Below are positions 14,715 to 23,147 of a stretch of DNA of 32,098 nucleotides, in pieces (the first letter of the stretch is position 1; each line of letters starts with the position of its first letter). This stretch comes from JBEIDK01 sp040383485. GTDB lineage: Bacteria > Bacteroidota > Bacteroidia > UBA4408. The stretch lies in the NCBI GenBank assembly GCA_040383485.1, contig JBEIDK010000025.1, positions 1 through 32,098 of the forward strand, in the 5' to 3' direction. The translations under genes and the position numbers were made by a program. A model generated the notes under the pieces. It was not told the DNA's origin, searched no databases, and saw only the letters and a list, made by a program, of their open reading frames with translations.

Positions 14715-15317
14715 TTAATCAATATCTGTAACACCACCAGATATTATAAACTTCATCATCTCAGCACTGCTCGCATCAATAGCTTGAACTTGCTTTTTAG
14801 AAATAATATATAAATTACCTGAAAATGCATATGACAAGGGCAGATATACAGCAATCCTATCATCTGAAATTCCTAATTCTTTTAAATCTTCGTTGGTAAT
14901 GAATCCTAATTTTTGCATTAAAGGTGTTTCATTTACTGTAACTAAAACTGGTTTATTAAATCTTTTTTTCTGGCCAACAAATGCGCTCATTAAATCTTTT
15001 ACAGAGGTATATATAGTTTTTATCAATGGGGCCTTTTCTATATATCCATCTAAAAGTCCAAATAATGGCCTAAAAATTAATGAAGAACCTATTGCTCCTA
15101 TGATTATTAATCCAAATACTACGATTATAACACCAAGAAGTGGGTCAATTAATGGATGTACTGTGAAGTTTAAATATTCAATAATTGAACCTACATTTAT
15201 TATTATTTTAAAAATTACCCATAATGTAATACCTACAGGTACCATATAAAGCGCACCTTGTAGGAAATACATAAGCATTCTTTTAAGAAAAAAATTGAAT
15301 CCTTCTTTCGTTTTCAT
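14715..15317 (-). CDS. DUF502 family membrane protein
   Basis: A 200-aa protein. Two membrane helices occupy about 12-40 and 52-78: LQGALYMVPVGITLWVIF, and LLGVIIVVFGLIIIGAIGSS. The DUF502 body follows, with PLIKTIYTSVKDLMSAF, KPVLVTVNETPLMQKLGFIT and a C-terminal VYLPLSYAFSGNLYIISK. The family is widespread in the inner membrane and its function is unknown. The ATG at 15317 gives the family-typical N-terminus. It is divergent from the lycopene cyclase gene across 233 bp; that gap holds a possible rightward TATTTTTG box at 15395-15402 and otherwise nothing recognised. Confidence 0.9.
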   Translation of the reverse strand: MKTKEGFNFFLKRMLMYFLQGALYMVPVGITLWVIFKIIINVGSIIEYLNFTVHPLIDPLLGVIIVVFGLIIIGAIGSSLIFRPLFGLLDGYIEKAPLIKTIYTSVKDLMSAFVGQKKRFNKPVLVTVNETPLMQKLGFITNEDLKELGISDDRIAVYLPLSYAFSGNLYIISKKQVQAIDASSAEMMKFIISGGVTDID

Positions 15318-15550
15318 TATTTTTTAATTGATTGTATTTAATAAGACTTTGTTTGAAATTTAGCAGTCAAATTTAGTTATTTATTGTCTTGTCTTATTTT
15401 TGATATTACTTTAGTTTTCTTTATTAATATTAAAAAAAGCTAAATTGAAATATGTTTACAATAATTGACCTTCTTTTCAGTTAGTTTCGTATTGAATTAA
15501 TATTAAAACATATTTGAAAAATTTTTACCAAAAATAATCATCTAAAAAAC

Positions 15551-16249
15551 ATGGAAAAATACACTTATTTAATCATTGATTTTGCATCAATTATCTTCCC
15601 TTTTTTATTGAGTTTCGATAAAAAGGTAGCATTTTATAAGACTTGGAAAAGACTATTTCCTGCTATTTTAATGGTAGGAAGTTTCTTTGTGGTATGGGAT
15701 ATAGTATTTACCAGCTGGAAGGTTTGGAGTTTCAACCCTAATTATGTGCTTGGATATTACATCATAAATTTACCAATTGAGGAATATTTATTTTTTCTAT
15801 GCGTTCCATATTCTTGTCTATTTATTTATGAATGTTACAATGCTTATTTCCCCAATTTTAATCCAATTAAAAATCCGCTAAAGCTTAGTTTATTCTTGGC
15901 TTTTTTTCTTTTGATTATTGCCATTTTAAATCTTCATAAAAGCTACACCTTTTACAATTGTTTGTTCGCATCAATCTTGCTTCAGTTTCATATTTACTTT
16001 TTTAAAGGTGAATATTTAGCACGTTTTTTCATCTCATATTTAATAGTGCTAATTCCTTTTTTAATTGTTAATGGACTACTAACCTCAATACCGGTAGTAA
16101 TTTATAATGACAATGAAAATTTAGGTATTAGAATCTACACAATTCCTATTGAGGATACTGTTTATGGAATGCTTAATATGTTAGGTGTTGTTACCATAAT
16201 GGAGGAGATGAATAAAGGAAAATCAGCTAGAAGTTTATTACAAGCTTAG
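15551..16249 (+). CDS. Fused CrtYc/CrtYd-type lycopene cyclase
   Basis: A 232-aa, strongly hydrophobic protein with about seven membrane helices. It matches the lycopene cyclase domain family in which the two subunits of the actinobacterial heterodimer (CrtYc and CrtYd) are joined. The first repeat has VVWDIVFTSWKVWSFNPNY and NLPIEEYLFFLCVP; the second keeps the matching IPIEDTVYGML. The P-x-E-(E/D) motifs are the likely active-site acids. The reaction is cyclisation of lycopene (or similar) ends to beta rings in carotenoid synthesis. No crtB, crtI or crtZ is nearby, so the remaining pathway must be elsewhere. The ATG at 15551 gives a complete first helix. Confidence 0.88.
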   Translation: MEKYTYLIIDFASIIFPFLLSFDKKVAFYKTWKRLFPAILMVGSFFVVWDIVFTSWKVWSFNPNYVLGYYIINLPIEEYLFFLCVPYSCLFIYECYNAYFPNFNPIKNPLKLSLFLAFFLLIIAILNLHKSYTFYNCLFASILLQFHIYFFKGEYLARFFISYLIVLIPFLIVNGLLTSIPVVIYNDNENLGIRIYTIPIEDTVYGMLNMLGVVTIMEEMNKGKSARSLLQA

Positions 16250-16321
16250 TGCCTAAATTTTATAAGTTTATTTGAGAATTTTTGTGCTTATTTGATGAAA
16301 TTTATACGCACAAATTCAATT

Positions 16322-16984
16322 ATGATTTCAGTTAGGAATATTTCAAAAACATTTACTCAGAATAATAAGCTCACTGTACTTAATAATATAAATTTAGAGG
16401 TAAATAATTCTGAAATTATTTCAATAGTTGGTGCCTCAGGTGCTGGAAAAACAACACTACTTAATATTATTGGAACCTTAGAAAAGCCAGATTCAGGTTC
16501 AGTTGTTATTGATAATCAAGATATCACCAGACTCTCTGATAAAGAGTTGTCTATGTTTAGGAATCAAAAGATTGGATTTATTTTTCAATTCCATCATTTG
16601 CTCCCGGAATTTACAGCCCTTGAGAATGTATGCTTACCTGCCCTAATTAAAGGAGGAAATAAAGTTGAAATTGAAAAGCGTGCAATAGAAATTCTAGATT
16701 TATTAAAGGTTGCAGATAGAAAAAATGGCAAGTCGACAACACTAAGTGGTGGCGAACAGCAAAGAGTTGCAGTAGCAAGGGCATTAATCAATAATCCTAA
16801 AGTTATTCTCGCCGATGAGCCTTCGGGGAATCTTGACTCATTGCATGCAGAGCAGTTACATGATTTATTTTTTGAATTAAGAAATACACTTGGGCAAACC
16901 TTTATTATTGTTACCCATAACGAGTTACTTGCCAATAGAGCCGATAAAAAATATACCATAAAAGATGGAAATCTGTTACAATAA
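16322..16984 (+). CDS. lolD: LolD-type ABC transporter ATPase
   Basis: A 220-aa ATP-binding subunit. It has Walker A GASGAGKTT at 37-45, the Q-loop region FIFQFHHLLPEFTALENV, ABC signature LSGGEQQRVAVARAL, Walker B VILADEPSGNLDS and the H-loop IVTHNE. The HHLLPEFTALENV segment and overall length match the LolD subfamily, which powers release of lipoproteins from the inner membrane; LolC/E and LolA are not in the window. MacB- or FtsE-like roles are less likely. I chose ATG 16322 because it gives the usual MISVRNISKTF start; ATG 16295 would add nine residues. The next gene begins 16 bp after the stop and is probably co-transcribed. Confidence 0.88.
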   Translation: MISVRNISKTFTQNNKLTVLNNINLEVNNSEIISIVGASGAGKTTLLNIIGTLEKPDSGSVVIDNQDITRLSDKELSMFRNQKIGFIFQFHHLLPEFTALENVCLPALIKGGNKVEIEKRAIEILDLLKVADRKNGKSTTLSGGEQQRVAVARALINNPKVILADEPSGNLDSLHAEQLHDLFFELRNTLGQTFIIVTHNELLANRADKKYTIKDGNLLQ

Positions 16985-17000
16985 TTAAATAGAAATCTAG

Positions 17001-17948
17001 TTGGGAGAAATAATAGCATTAGTAACAGCATTAGTTTGGGCATTAGGTATATTTCCTTTTACTGAAGCTTCAAAGCGTTTAGGACCATTACCAGTTAATA
17101 ATTTTAGGTTGTTGCTAGCGGTAATATTTCTAAGTGTTTTCATTTACTTTTATGATTGTATTTCTTTTTCAGATTTCATTTATAAGCCAAGCAATGACAA
17201 TTGGCTTTACCTTTCAATGTCTGGTATAATTGGATTAGCAATTGGAGATTATTTTAGCTTCGGAAGTTTTGCAATTTTAGGAGCTAGAATGGGTAGTATT
17301 TTTAGTACTCTTTCTCCTGCTTTTGTCTTCCTAATTGCAATGTTATTCTTAGATGAAAAGATAAATTATATTGGCATTATTGGAATTTTCATCACATTAC
17401 TCGGGGTGTTATTAGTGATACTTAGTAAACATGAAAAGTATAATTTTGAAAAATCCGAATTCGGTTCCTTTCGAAAAGGATTAATTTTTGGAGTATTATC
17501 GGCGCTTTGTCAAAGCATTGGAGTTGTGCTTTCAAAAATTGGTTTGTTAAATCAAAGTGTAAATTCTATTTCTCCTGCACATTCTTCATGGATAAGAATG
17601 GTAGGTGCAACCATTGCAGCATATATTACAGTTGTTGTAATTGGAAAATTTAAAGAAACCAATGCACCAATTTTTGAAAACAAAAATAATGGAATGAAGT
17701 TTTTATTAATGGGAACGCTCTGCGGGCCTGTTGTTGGAATGATTTGTTCAATGTATGCCCTGGCCAATGTAAACGCATCGGTGGCACAAACAATTTTTAG
17801 CTTAGTACCAGTCTTTGTTCTGTTTTTGAATTATGTTTTTTACAAAGAAAAAATTACCATGCGCTCATTAATTGGTGCGTCAATTGCCATATTAGGTGTT
17901 TATATTTTAGTGTTCAGAAACTCTATTTTAGAAATCATCAATTTCTAA
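17001..17948 (+). CDS. EamA/DMT family transporter
   Basis: A 315-aa inner-membrane protein with ten predicted helices in two EamA repeats (about 3-138 and 155-305). The first repeat starts ALVTALVWALGIFPFTEASK and ends with IIGIFITLLGVLLVIL. The second has LIFGVLSALCQSIGVVLSK and ends with LIGASIAILGVYILVF. The family exports metabolites, but the substrate is not predictable. Translation must start at TTG 17001, as an in-frame TAG immediately precedes it (16998-17000) and the next ATG would delete the first two helices. The 3' end overlaps the convergent helical-repeat gene by 11 bp. Confidence 0.9.
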   Translation: MGEIIALVTALVWALGIFPFTEASKRLGPLPVNNFRLLLAVIFLSVFIYFYDCISFSDFIYKPSNDNWLYLSMSGIIGLAIGDYFSFGSFAILGARMGSIFSTLSPAFVFLIAMLFLDEKINYIGIIGIFITLLGVLLVILSKHEKYNFEKSEFGSFRKGLIFGVLSALCQSIGVVLSKIGLLNQSVNSISPAHSSWIRMVGATIAAYITVVVIGKFKETNAPIFENKNNGMKFLLMGTLCGPVVGMICSMYALANVNASVAQTIFSLVPVFVLFLNYVFYKEKITMRSLIGASIAILGVYILVFRNSILEIINF

Positions 17949-18459
17949 TTTTCATCAGTTTTTTTTGAATGCGCAATGCCCTTGCTTTAAACGAAATGTT
18001 ATTCTTATTTATTTCATTCTCTATTGCTGCAAGTAACTCTGATTTTAGCTCTGGAAATTCGATGCAAGCATTAGCGATTATTTGCATTGAGTAAACCTTT
18101 ACTGATACGGCTTCGTTTGGTGAAATGATTAGTTTAAAACAATTATCTATAAGACTGCCAAAATAATTACGAGTAACAATTTTTGTTTCAAATGCAGACA
18201 GAAGATTCCGTTTAATTCCGTCAATTTTTGTACGTTCAAGAACTGCAATAATTCGTTTATAATGATTGTCATTTAAAGCTCCATCATGTTTGTGAATTTG
18301 AGAAAACACCCACGATGCTCTTGCAGAGTAGATTATGTCATCCTTGCAAATTAAATCAATGAGTTCATCAATTTTATTAGCATTACTTTTAATTTCAGTT
18401 GCAATTTTTTCAATATTCTTTTTTGAATGTTCAAACAGTAAATTTTCCAAGAGAGTCAT
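17938..18459 (-). CDS. Helical-repeat (HEAT-like) protein, unknown function
   Basis: A 173-aa soluble protein, almost all helical. Paired helices recur with a period of about 35-40 residues (IDELIDLICKDDIIYSARAS; KRIIAVLERTKIDGIKRNLL; CFKLIISPNEAVSVKVYSMQ), which suggests three or four HEAT/ARM-like units. There is no signal peptide or catalytic motif, and I do not recognise a named family. It lies 46 bp downstream of sppA on the same strand and is probably co-transcribed with it. Its last codons overlap the end of the EamA gene. A protein-binding scaffold is the most that can be inferred. Confidence 0.75.
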   Translation of the reverse strand: MTLLENLLFEHSKKNIEKIATEIKSNANKIDELIDLICKDDIIYSARASWVFSQIHKHDGALNDNHYKRIIAVLERTKIDGIKRNLLSAFETKIVTRNYFGSLIDNCFKLIISPNEAVSVKVYSMQIIANACIEFPELKSELLAAIENEINKNNISFKARALRIQKKLMKIRN

Positions 18460-18505
18460 AATGCTAAATCTAGAACTAAACTTTACCTTGAAAAAAAATC
18501 AACAA

Positions 18506-20269
18506 CTAGTAGATTTCTAAATCGTAATCCATTCTTGCTTGAATGCCTTTTAACTGTAATAAATGATTAAGTTTTTTGTAATATGGATAAGCTCTTCCAA
18601 GTTGATTACTCAATATTTTGGTTTCGGTTTCATCATCCATTTTCTTGAAAATTTGCTCCATCGCATTTTTCGGTTTGGGCAATTCTAAAACTCTAAACTT
18701 GTCAAGGTTTGCTTTTTTTGCTGCATAGGCAATTGCATCATTAATTCCTCCAAATTCATCTACCAATCCTAATTCTTTGGCATCTTCTCCGCTCCAAACC
18801 CTACCTTGTCCAATACTATCAATATCAGCAACTGATTTTTTTCTGCCTTCAGCAACTCGCCCTATAAAAGTTGAGTAAACTCTTTCAACACTATTTTGAA
18901 TTATGGTTCTTTCTTGCGCTGTCATGCTTCGGGTGCCACTTCCAATATCTGCTAATGGCGCAGTTTTTAAAGTATCAATTGTAATTCCTAATTTATTATT
19001 CAACATTTTTTGAACATTAAACATCAAACCAAAAACGCCTATTGAACCAGTAATGGTTGTTGGTTGTGCAAAAATTCTTTGTGCTCCACAAGAAATGTAA
19101 TATCCTCCCGAAGCAGCAACATCGCCCATACTGACAATAAAAGGTTTTTTTGCTGTAGCCAATTTTGTTTCGCGCCAAATAACATCACTTGCCAAAGCAC
19201 TGCCTCCTGGAGAGTTTACGCGTAATACAATTGCTTTTATATTGTCGTCATTTGCTGCTTTGCTTATTTCTTGTGCAATACTTTCACTTCCTGTAGATTC
19301 CTCATCACCTTTGCCACTTTCAATTTCGCCTTCGGCATAAATTACTGCAATTTTATTTGAGGCAATTACAGATTTAACTGAACCTTCATACTTATTTAAT
19401 TTTACAAAACTCAACTTTTCATTTTCTGCAATTCCAACATTTTTTTTCAAATCTTTCATTAATTCATCTCTGTAAGAAAGTTTGTCTACAAATTTTAACT
19501 TCAATGCGTCTTCAGGAGTTTGAATTGATAGTTGATTGGCAAATTCTTGAATTTGATTGGCATTGATTTTTCTTTGTTGTGCAACACCATTAACCATACT
19601 CTTCCAAATATCACCCATGTATGAACGTGTTTGTATACGGTTGGCAGCGCTCATTTTTTCTTCGGTAAAAGGTTCAACGGCACTTTTGAATTTTCCATGT
19701 CGAATAATTTGTGGTTCTATTTCAAGTTTTTCTAGAGTATGTTTCAAAAACATAAACTCAGCACCTAATCCTTTCCATTCCAAATCACCTTGTGGGTGCA
19801 GGTAAATTGTATTTGCTACCGATGCCATGTAATAACTTTTCTGAGAATATGCTTCGGAATAAGCCACAATAAATTTATTTGATTTTTTAAAATCTAGCAA
19901 GGCATTTCTTATTTCATTCATAGAAGCAATACCTGTATTTACCCCTTCTAAATCAAGAAATATTCCTTTTATTTTTGAATCAGTCTTTGCATTTTCTATA
20001 GCATTAAGTATGTGATAAAGTCCAAGTTTTTTTTCAGTTTCAAAGCTTCCATTTTTAATTCCGGCAAATGGATTATCGTTACTACGGTCATGTATTTCTT
20101 CATTAAAGCTAATTTGTAATATACTTTTATCTTTTACGTTAGCTTCATTATCTCCGCCAACACTGCTTACTGCTGCACCAATAATTCCTGCAACAATAAA
20201 AATTAGAACCAAGCCTGCAATGATAAAACCAAACATGGAAGCAAACATGAATTTGAAAAATTGTCTCAT
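18506..20269 (-). CDS. sppA: Signal peptide peptidase SppA, 67K type
   Basis: A 587-aa membrane protease with two S49 domains. One N-terminal helix (about 12-35) anchors it. The N-terminal domain supplies the general-base lysine in HGKFKSAVEPF (K195). The C-terminal domain supplies the nucleophile in SMGDVAASGGYYIS (S387), along with LRVNSPGGSALASD and TTITGSIGVFG. Both catalytic residues are present, and the length fits the long form. It degrades signal peptides left in the membrane after export, which fits a genome with many exported proteins. A TAGTTTTG box (20293-20300, minus strand) lies about 24 bp before the ATG. Confidence 0.96.
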   Translation of the reverse strand: MRQFFKFMFASMFGFIIAGLVLIFIVAGIIGAAVSSVGGDNEANVKDKSILQISFNEEIHDRSNDNPFAGIKNGSFETEKKLGLYHILNAIENAKTDSKIKGIFLDLEGVNTGIASMNEIRNALLDFKKSNKFIVAYSEAYSQKSYYMASVANTIYLHPQGDLEWKGLGAEFMFLKHTLEKLEIEPQIIRHGKFKSAVEPFTEEKMSAANRIQTRSYMGDIWKSMVNGVAQQRKINANQIQEFANQLSIQTPEDALKLKFVDKLSYRDELMKDLKKNVGIAENEKLSFVKLNKYEGSVKSVIASNKIAVIYAEGEIESGKGDEESTGSESIAQEISKAANDDNIKAIVLRVNSPGGSALASDVIWRETKLATAKKPFIVSMGDVAASGGYYISCGAQRIFAQPTTITGSIGVFGLMFNVQKMLNNKLGITIDTLKTAPLADIGSGTRSMTAQERTIIQNSVERVYSTFIGRVAEGRKKSVADIDSIGQGRVWSGEDAKELGLVDEFGGINDAIAYAAKKANLDKFRVLELPKPKNAMEQIFKKMDDETETKILSNQLGRAYPYYKKLNHLLQLKGIQARMDYDLEIY

Positions 20270-20292
20270 TTTAAATTTATAATTTTGAATTG

Positions 20293-20300
20293 CAAAACTA
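20293..20300 (-). promoter_or_regulatory. Candidate -7 box of sppA
   Basis: TAGTTTTG on the minus strand fits TAnnTTTG. It would place the transcription start near 20286, 15-20 bp before the sppA ATG. No clear TTG is seen at -33. Confidence 0.45.
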
Positions 20301-20367
20301 TAATTATTTTAAGTTTAGTAAGAGTTGTAAAATGTTATTAAATGGGAAATACTTAATAATTTCATCG

Positions 20368-21561
20368 TCATTCCTTCACCCATTTGCCACTTTGCAAAAT
20401 AATGCCTTCACTATTTTTAAATTGGTAATAATAAATGCCGCCTCTAAAACTGCTGGTGTTAATTTCAGTATTAGTGCTTTGTAATTTAGATTCAAAAACT
20501 AAACTGCCATTGCTATTGTAAAAAGTAACTATTGTATTGCTATTAGTACCTTGAATATTTAGTTGGATGTTGCCAGGGTTGGGGTACATACTAAATTCAT
20601 TTTTATTAGATATCGGTTTTATTCTTGATGTAATTGAACTCCAAATGTAAATAGTGTTTGTATCTAAAGCACCATCATCATTTCCATAATAAAAATACCA
20701 TATAGAATCTTGCCCTACATTGTCATAAATAAATTCTGATTTTGAACTTAGGTAATATTGCAAAGAATCTTCATTAAAAGCATAAGTTTTTAATTCGGTT
20801 CTTAAATTTTGATTGTTGTATTCAGAGGAGTCAATTAACATTCTATGCCATAAGGAATCATAATAAATACCTGTATTAGTGATTGTGAGATTATTATTTA
20901 TAGCATAATAAAAAGTATCAGCCTTAAAGTCTTGTAAAGTAAATGTAGAATCAAAAGCAATTTGCCTTAAACTTAAATATAAATTGTTATTTAAATTATA
21001 CTGATACTGCATTTTCTCGTATTGGTATAATGTTGGATTAATTGATAAATCTAACAAGTAAGAGTCTTTAGTTATAAGTTGATTACTTGAGTTATATAAA
21101 TAGTTCGATTTGGATTGTGATTGATTGCTAAAGTAATTGTAAATGCTATCATCAATTCTAATATTGCTTGTGTTATAGAAATACTTACCTTTTTGCGCTA
21201 GCTGCCAAAGGTTTGAAAAAGTAGTGTCAATGTAAAATTTCTCGTTTTCTAAGCTATCTAAACTATTATAGTTTAGTTCATGTTTTATTGCATTTATCCA
21301 TTGTCCCTCTTCCGATAAAATAAACTGTTCAGTACGTTTTAGTTTATTAGTACTTGAATAGTATGTATAGTACTTTGCAACATCAACCCATTGCCACAAA
21401 GAATCCCTAGACTTAATCAGGGCCATTTTATCGGTATTATTATTAGTATTGGCAGAAACTTGTTGCTCAATTTTTTTTGAGTGAACAATTTGAGAATTCG
21501 CTAGTAATACATTAAAATGAATTAGCATTATTGTAAGAATATTTATAGTATTTATTTTCAT
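20368..21561 (-). CDS. T9SS cargo with repeated W motifs
   Basis: A 397-aa exported protein with an N-terminal signal segment of about 23 residues (ends near LLANSQ). Between residues about 50 and 305 is a chain of imperfect units built on a DS(L/I)W or SNLW core followed by aromatic Y/N-rich strands: RDSLWQWVDVAKYYTYY, FSNLWQLAQKGKYFYN, YDSLWHRMLIDSSEYNN, QDSIWYFYYGNDDG. The C-terminal ~80 residues are a T9SS type A sorting domain: MYPNPGNIQLNIQG, VTFYNSNGSLVFE, SSFRGGIYYYQF. It is a surface or secreted protein of unknown function. Terminator 21596-21628 separates it from the upstream operon, so it probably has its own promoter. Confidence 0.8.
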   Translation of the reverse strand: MKINTINILTIMLIHFNVLLANSQIVHSKKIEQQVSANTNNNTDKMALIKSRDSLWQWVDVAKYYTYYSSTNKLKRTEQFILSEEGQWINAIKHELNYNSLDSLENEKFYIDTTFSNLWQLAQKGKYFYNTSNIRIDDSIYNYFSNQSQSKSNYLYNSSNQLITKDSYLLDLSINPTLYQYEKMQYQYNLNNNLYLSLRQIAFDSTFTLQDFKADTFYYAINNNLTITNTGIYYDSLWHRMLIDSSEYNNQNLRTELKTYAFNEDSLQYYLSSKSEFIYDNVGQDSIWYFYYGNDDGALDTNTIYIWSSITSRIKPISNKNEFSMYPNPGNIQLNIQGTNSNTIVTFYNSNGSLVFESKLQSTNTEINTSSFRGGIYYYQFKNSEGIILQSGKWVKE

Positions 21562-21595
21562 TTTATATTTTTTTAGTTGATAATTATTAATAATA

Positions 21596-21628
21596 AAAAT
21601 GAGGTTGCAGCAATTGCAACCTCATTTT
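21596..21628 (-). terminator. Terminator at end of beta-barrel operon
   Basis: A perfect 14-bp stem (21596-21609 with 21615-21628; core TGAGGTTGCA/TGCAACCTCA) with a 5-base loop. On the minus strand it ends in a short T-run. It lies 5 bp past the stop at 21634. Confidence 0.8.
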
Positions 21629-21633
21629 AGATT

Positions 21634-22263
21634 TCACTTCTTTTTTCTGCTTAATTTCCAAATCATAAAAAATCTATTATCAAAATAAAATCCCATTCCT
21701 AAATTAGAAATTGGTTTAGGATTTTGATAGAAAATATAATTTCTTCTAAATTGTAAGCCCAAATCAAATTTTTTATAAACCAAGCCAATGCCTATTCCCC
21801 ATCCATAATACAACGAAAGTACATTATCAGAATTATTAATAGTATTTATTCCAAAATAATCTTTCACTTCCTTTTTATCATTGTAAAAACACCAATTTGA
21901 CTTTAAATTAAGTTGAGGTGCAATAACTAAATTAGAAGTTTGAATGAAATAATTTACACTTGGTGAGTAATCAAAATAATAATCTGTTTTTACATTAGAG
22001 TTACCTACAAAAGCGGAAGTAAAATCGTTTCTAAGGCTTACTTTTTTTAGTATTAGTTTTTCATAAAGCACACCTATTTCTAACCCATAAGCATAATTTG
22101 TATTTTTACCTACAGGGTACTTTCCTTTTGACATTAAGTTAGGTGCAACTAAAATTCCAAATCTTGTCTCGCCAGCGGTATATCTACTTTTTAGATAAAC
22201 TTTTGTTGAATCAGAAGCAATTAAGTTAGTGCTGAGCGTTATTAAGAGACAAAAGAATTTCAT
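21634..22263 (-). CDS. Putative outer-membrane beta-barrel protein
   Basis: A 209-aa protein with a short signal peptide (MKFFCLLITLSTNLIA). The rest is a series of alternating-hydrophobicity strands such as YAYGLEIGVLYEKLILKK, SLYYGWGIGIGLVYKKFD and GLQFRRNYIFYQNP, with aromatic residues at strand ends, the pattern of small 8-10-strand barrels. It ends in a basic SRKKK tail, not the usual terminal aromatic residue, which weakens the assignment. I do not recognise a specific family. It is the last gene before a terminator and follows two other barrel genes on the same strand. Confidence 0.65.
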   Translation of the reverse strand: MKFFCLLITLSTNLIASDSTKVYLKSRYTAGETRFGILVAPNLMSKGKYPVGKNTNYAYGLEIGVLYEKLILKKVSLRNDFTSAFVGNSNVKTDYYFDYSPSVNYFIQTSNLVIAPQLNLKSNWCFYNDKKEVKDYFGINTINNSDNVLSLYYGWGIGIGLVYKKFDLGLQFRRNYIFYQNPKPISNLGMGFYFDNRFFMIWKLSRKKK

Positions 22264-22342
22264 TAATTAAATTAAAAAAATGAATTTGTTTTGTCATCAA
22301 ATTTGACAGCAGAAAATAAAAATGGAGGAGGACTCTATCAAT

Positions 22343-23146
22343 TTATGTTTTACCTCTATAGTTAAAGGTTAATCCAATAGTGATGCTTATAAGAGGTTTT
22401 AAAGTGTTTAGTTCAAAATTGTTAGTTGTAAATTTATCTGTTTTAGTATCCGAACTTAATAGTTCGTTTGTTTTTACGTTATAGTTATTTGTAATATATT
22501 GATTTCTCCCTTTTTTAAAACTAAATAACAAATTTTGATTCAATTCGCCACCGATAAAAATACCACTTTTAAATTTGTAATGTATCCCTAATACTAAACC
22601 AATATTTGCATAATGAAAAATATTCTGTGTGTTTTTTTCTTCAATTGAACGAAATGCAGATAATGTATCTAATTTATAATCATAATAATTTACAATTTGT
22701 AGTGGCTTAAAATTCATTGAGTAACCCATTCTAATACCAGCAATAAATCTTAATTTTTGTATGTTTATTTCTTTACCAAAGTCGAGGGATAAACCAAATT
22801 CTTTTTGAATAGTTTTTGCAACACTGCTTGAGCTATCGCGACGAGACCTATTAATATTATACTTGTAGTAATATTTTGAATTAATATTATTGAAATGAAA
22901 CGAAGTTCGAGTAAAGTATTTTGAATTATTTGTATGTGTAAATGAAACATTACTATTAAAATCAAGTCTGTTTTGTTTTATAGGTGCGTTTATAAAAGAA
23001 GAGTTGTTTAAATTTGAAGCATTAAAAACATATTCATTAATAAAAACTATTTGATTGCTGCAAATTTGTATGTAATTACTTTGGGCATACCCATTTAAAC
23101 TGACTACTAGAAATAAAATAATTATTATTTTAGAATTTAAATTCAT
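22343..23146 (-). CDS. Putative outer-membrane beta-barrel, paralogue 2
   Basis: A 267-aa protein starting at ATG 23146, one base after the TAA of the upstream gene, which indicates an operon. An in-frame ATG seven codons earlier (23167) would overlap the upstream gene and disrupt the signal peptide (MNLNSKIIIILFLVVSLNGYAQ), so I reject it. The mature part has many amphipathic strands (FGLSLDFGKEI, FIAGIRMGYSMNF, ANIGLVLGIHYKFKSGIFIG, ISITIGLTFNY). It shares with its upstream neighbour the order and wording of several strands: FTRTSFHF against YFTRTSSIV, GGELNQNLLFSF against GSELSQSIYFNY, and a C-terminal FNYRGKT against YHFSLKGKT. It is rich in Asn, Ser and Tyr. Function unknown. Confidence 0.7.
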   Translation of the reverse strand: MNLNSKIIIILFLVVSLNGYAQSNYIQICSNQIVFINEYVFNASNLNNSSFINAPIKQNRLDFNSNVSFTHTNNSKYFTRTSFHFNNINSKYYYKYNINRSRRDSSSSVAKTIQKEFGLSLDFGKEINIQKLRFIAGIRMGYSMNFKPLQIVNYYDYKLDTLSAFRSIEEKNTQNIFHYANIGLVLGIHYKFKSGIFIGGELNQNLLFSFKKGRNQYITNNYNVKTNELLSSDTKTDKFTTNNFELNTLKPLISITIGLTFNYRGKT

Positions 23147-23147
23147 T

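Noticed and set aside
17938..17948. The 11-bp overlap of convergent genes as a sign of a wrong gene call.
   Set aside because: Both proteins keep sensible C-termini, and neighbouring convergent pairs are equally tight (1 bp at 9237, 9 bp at 14706-14714).
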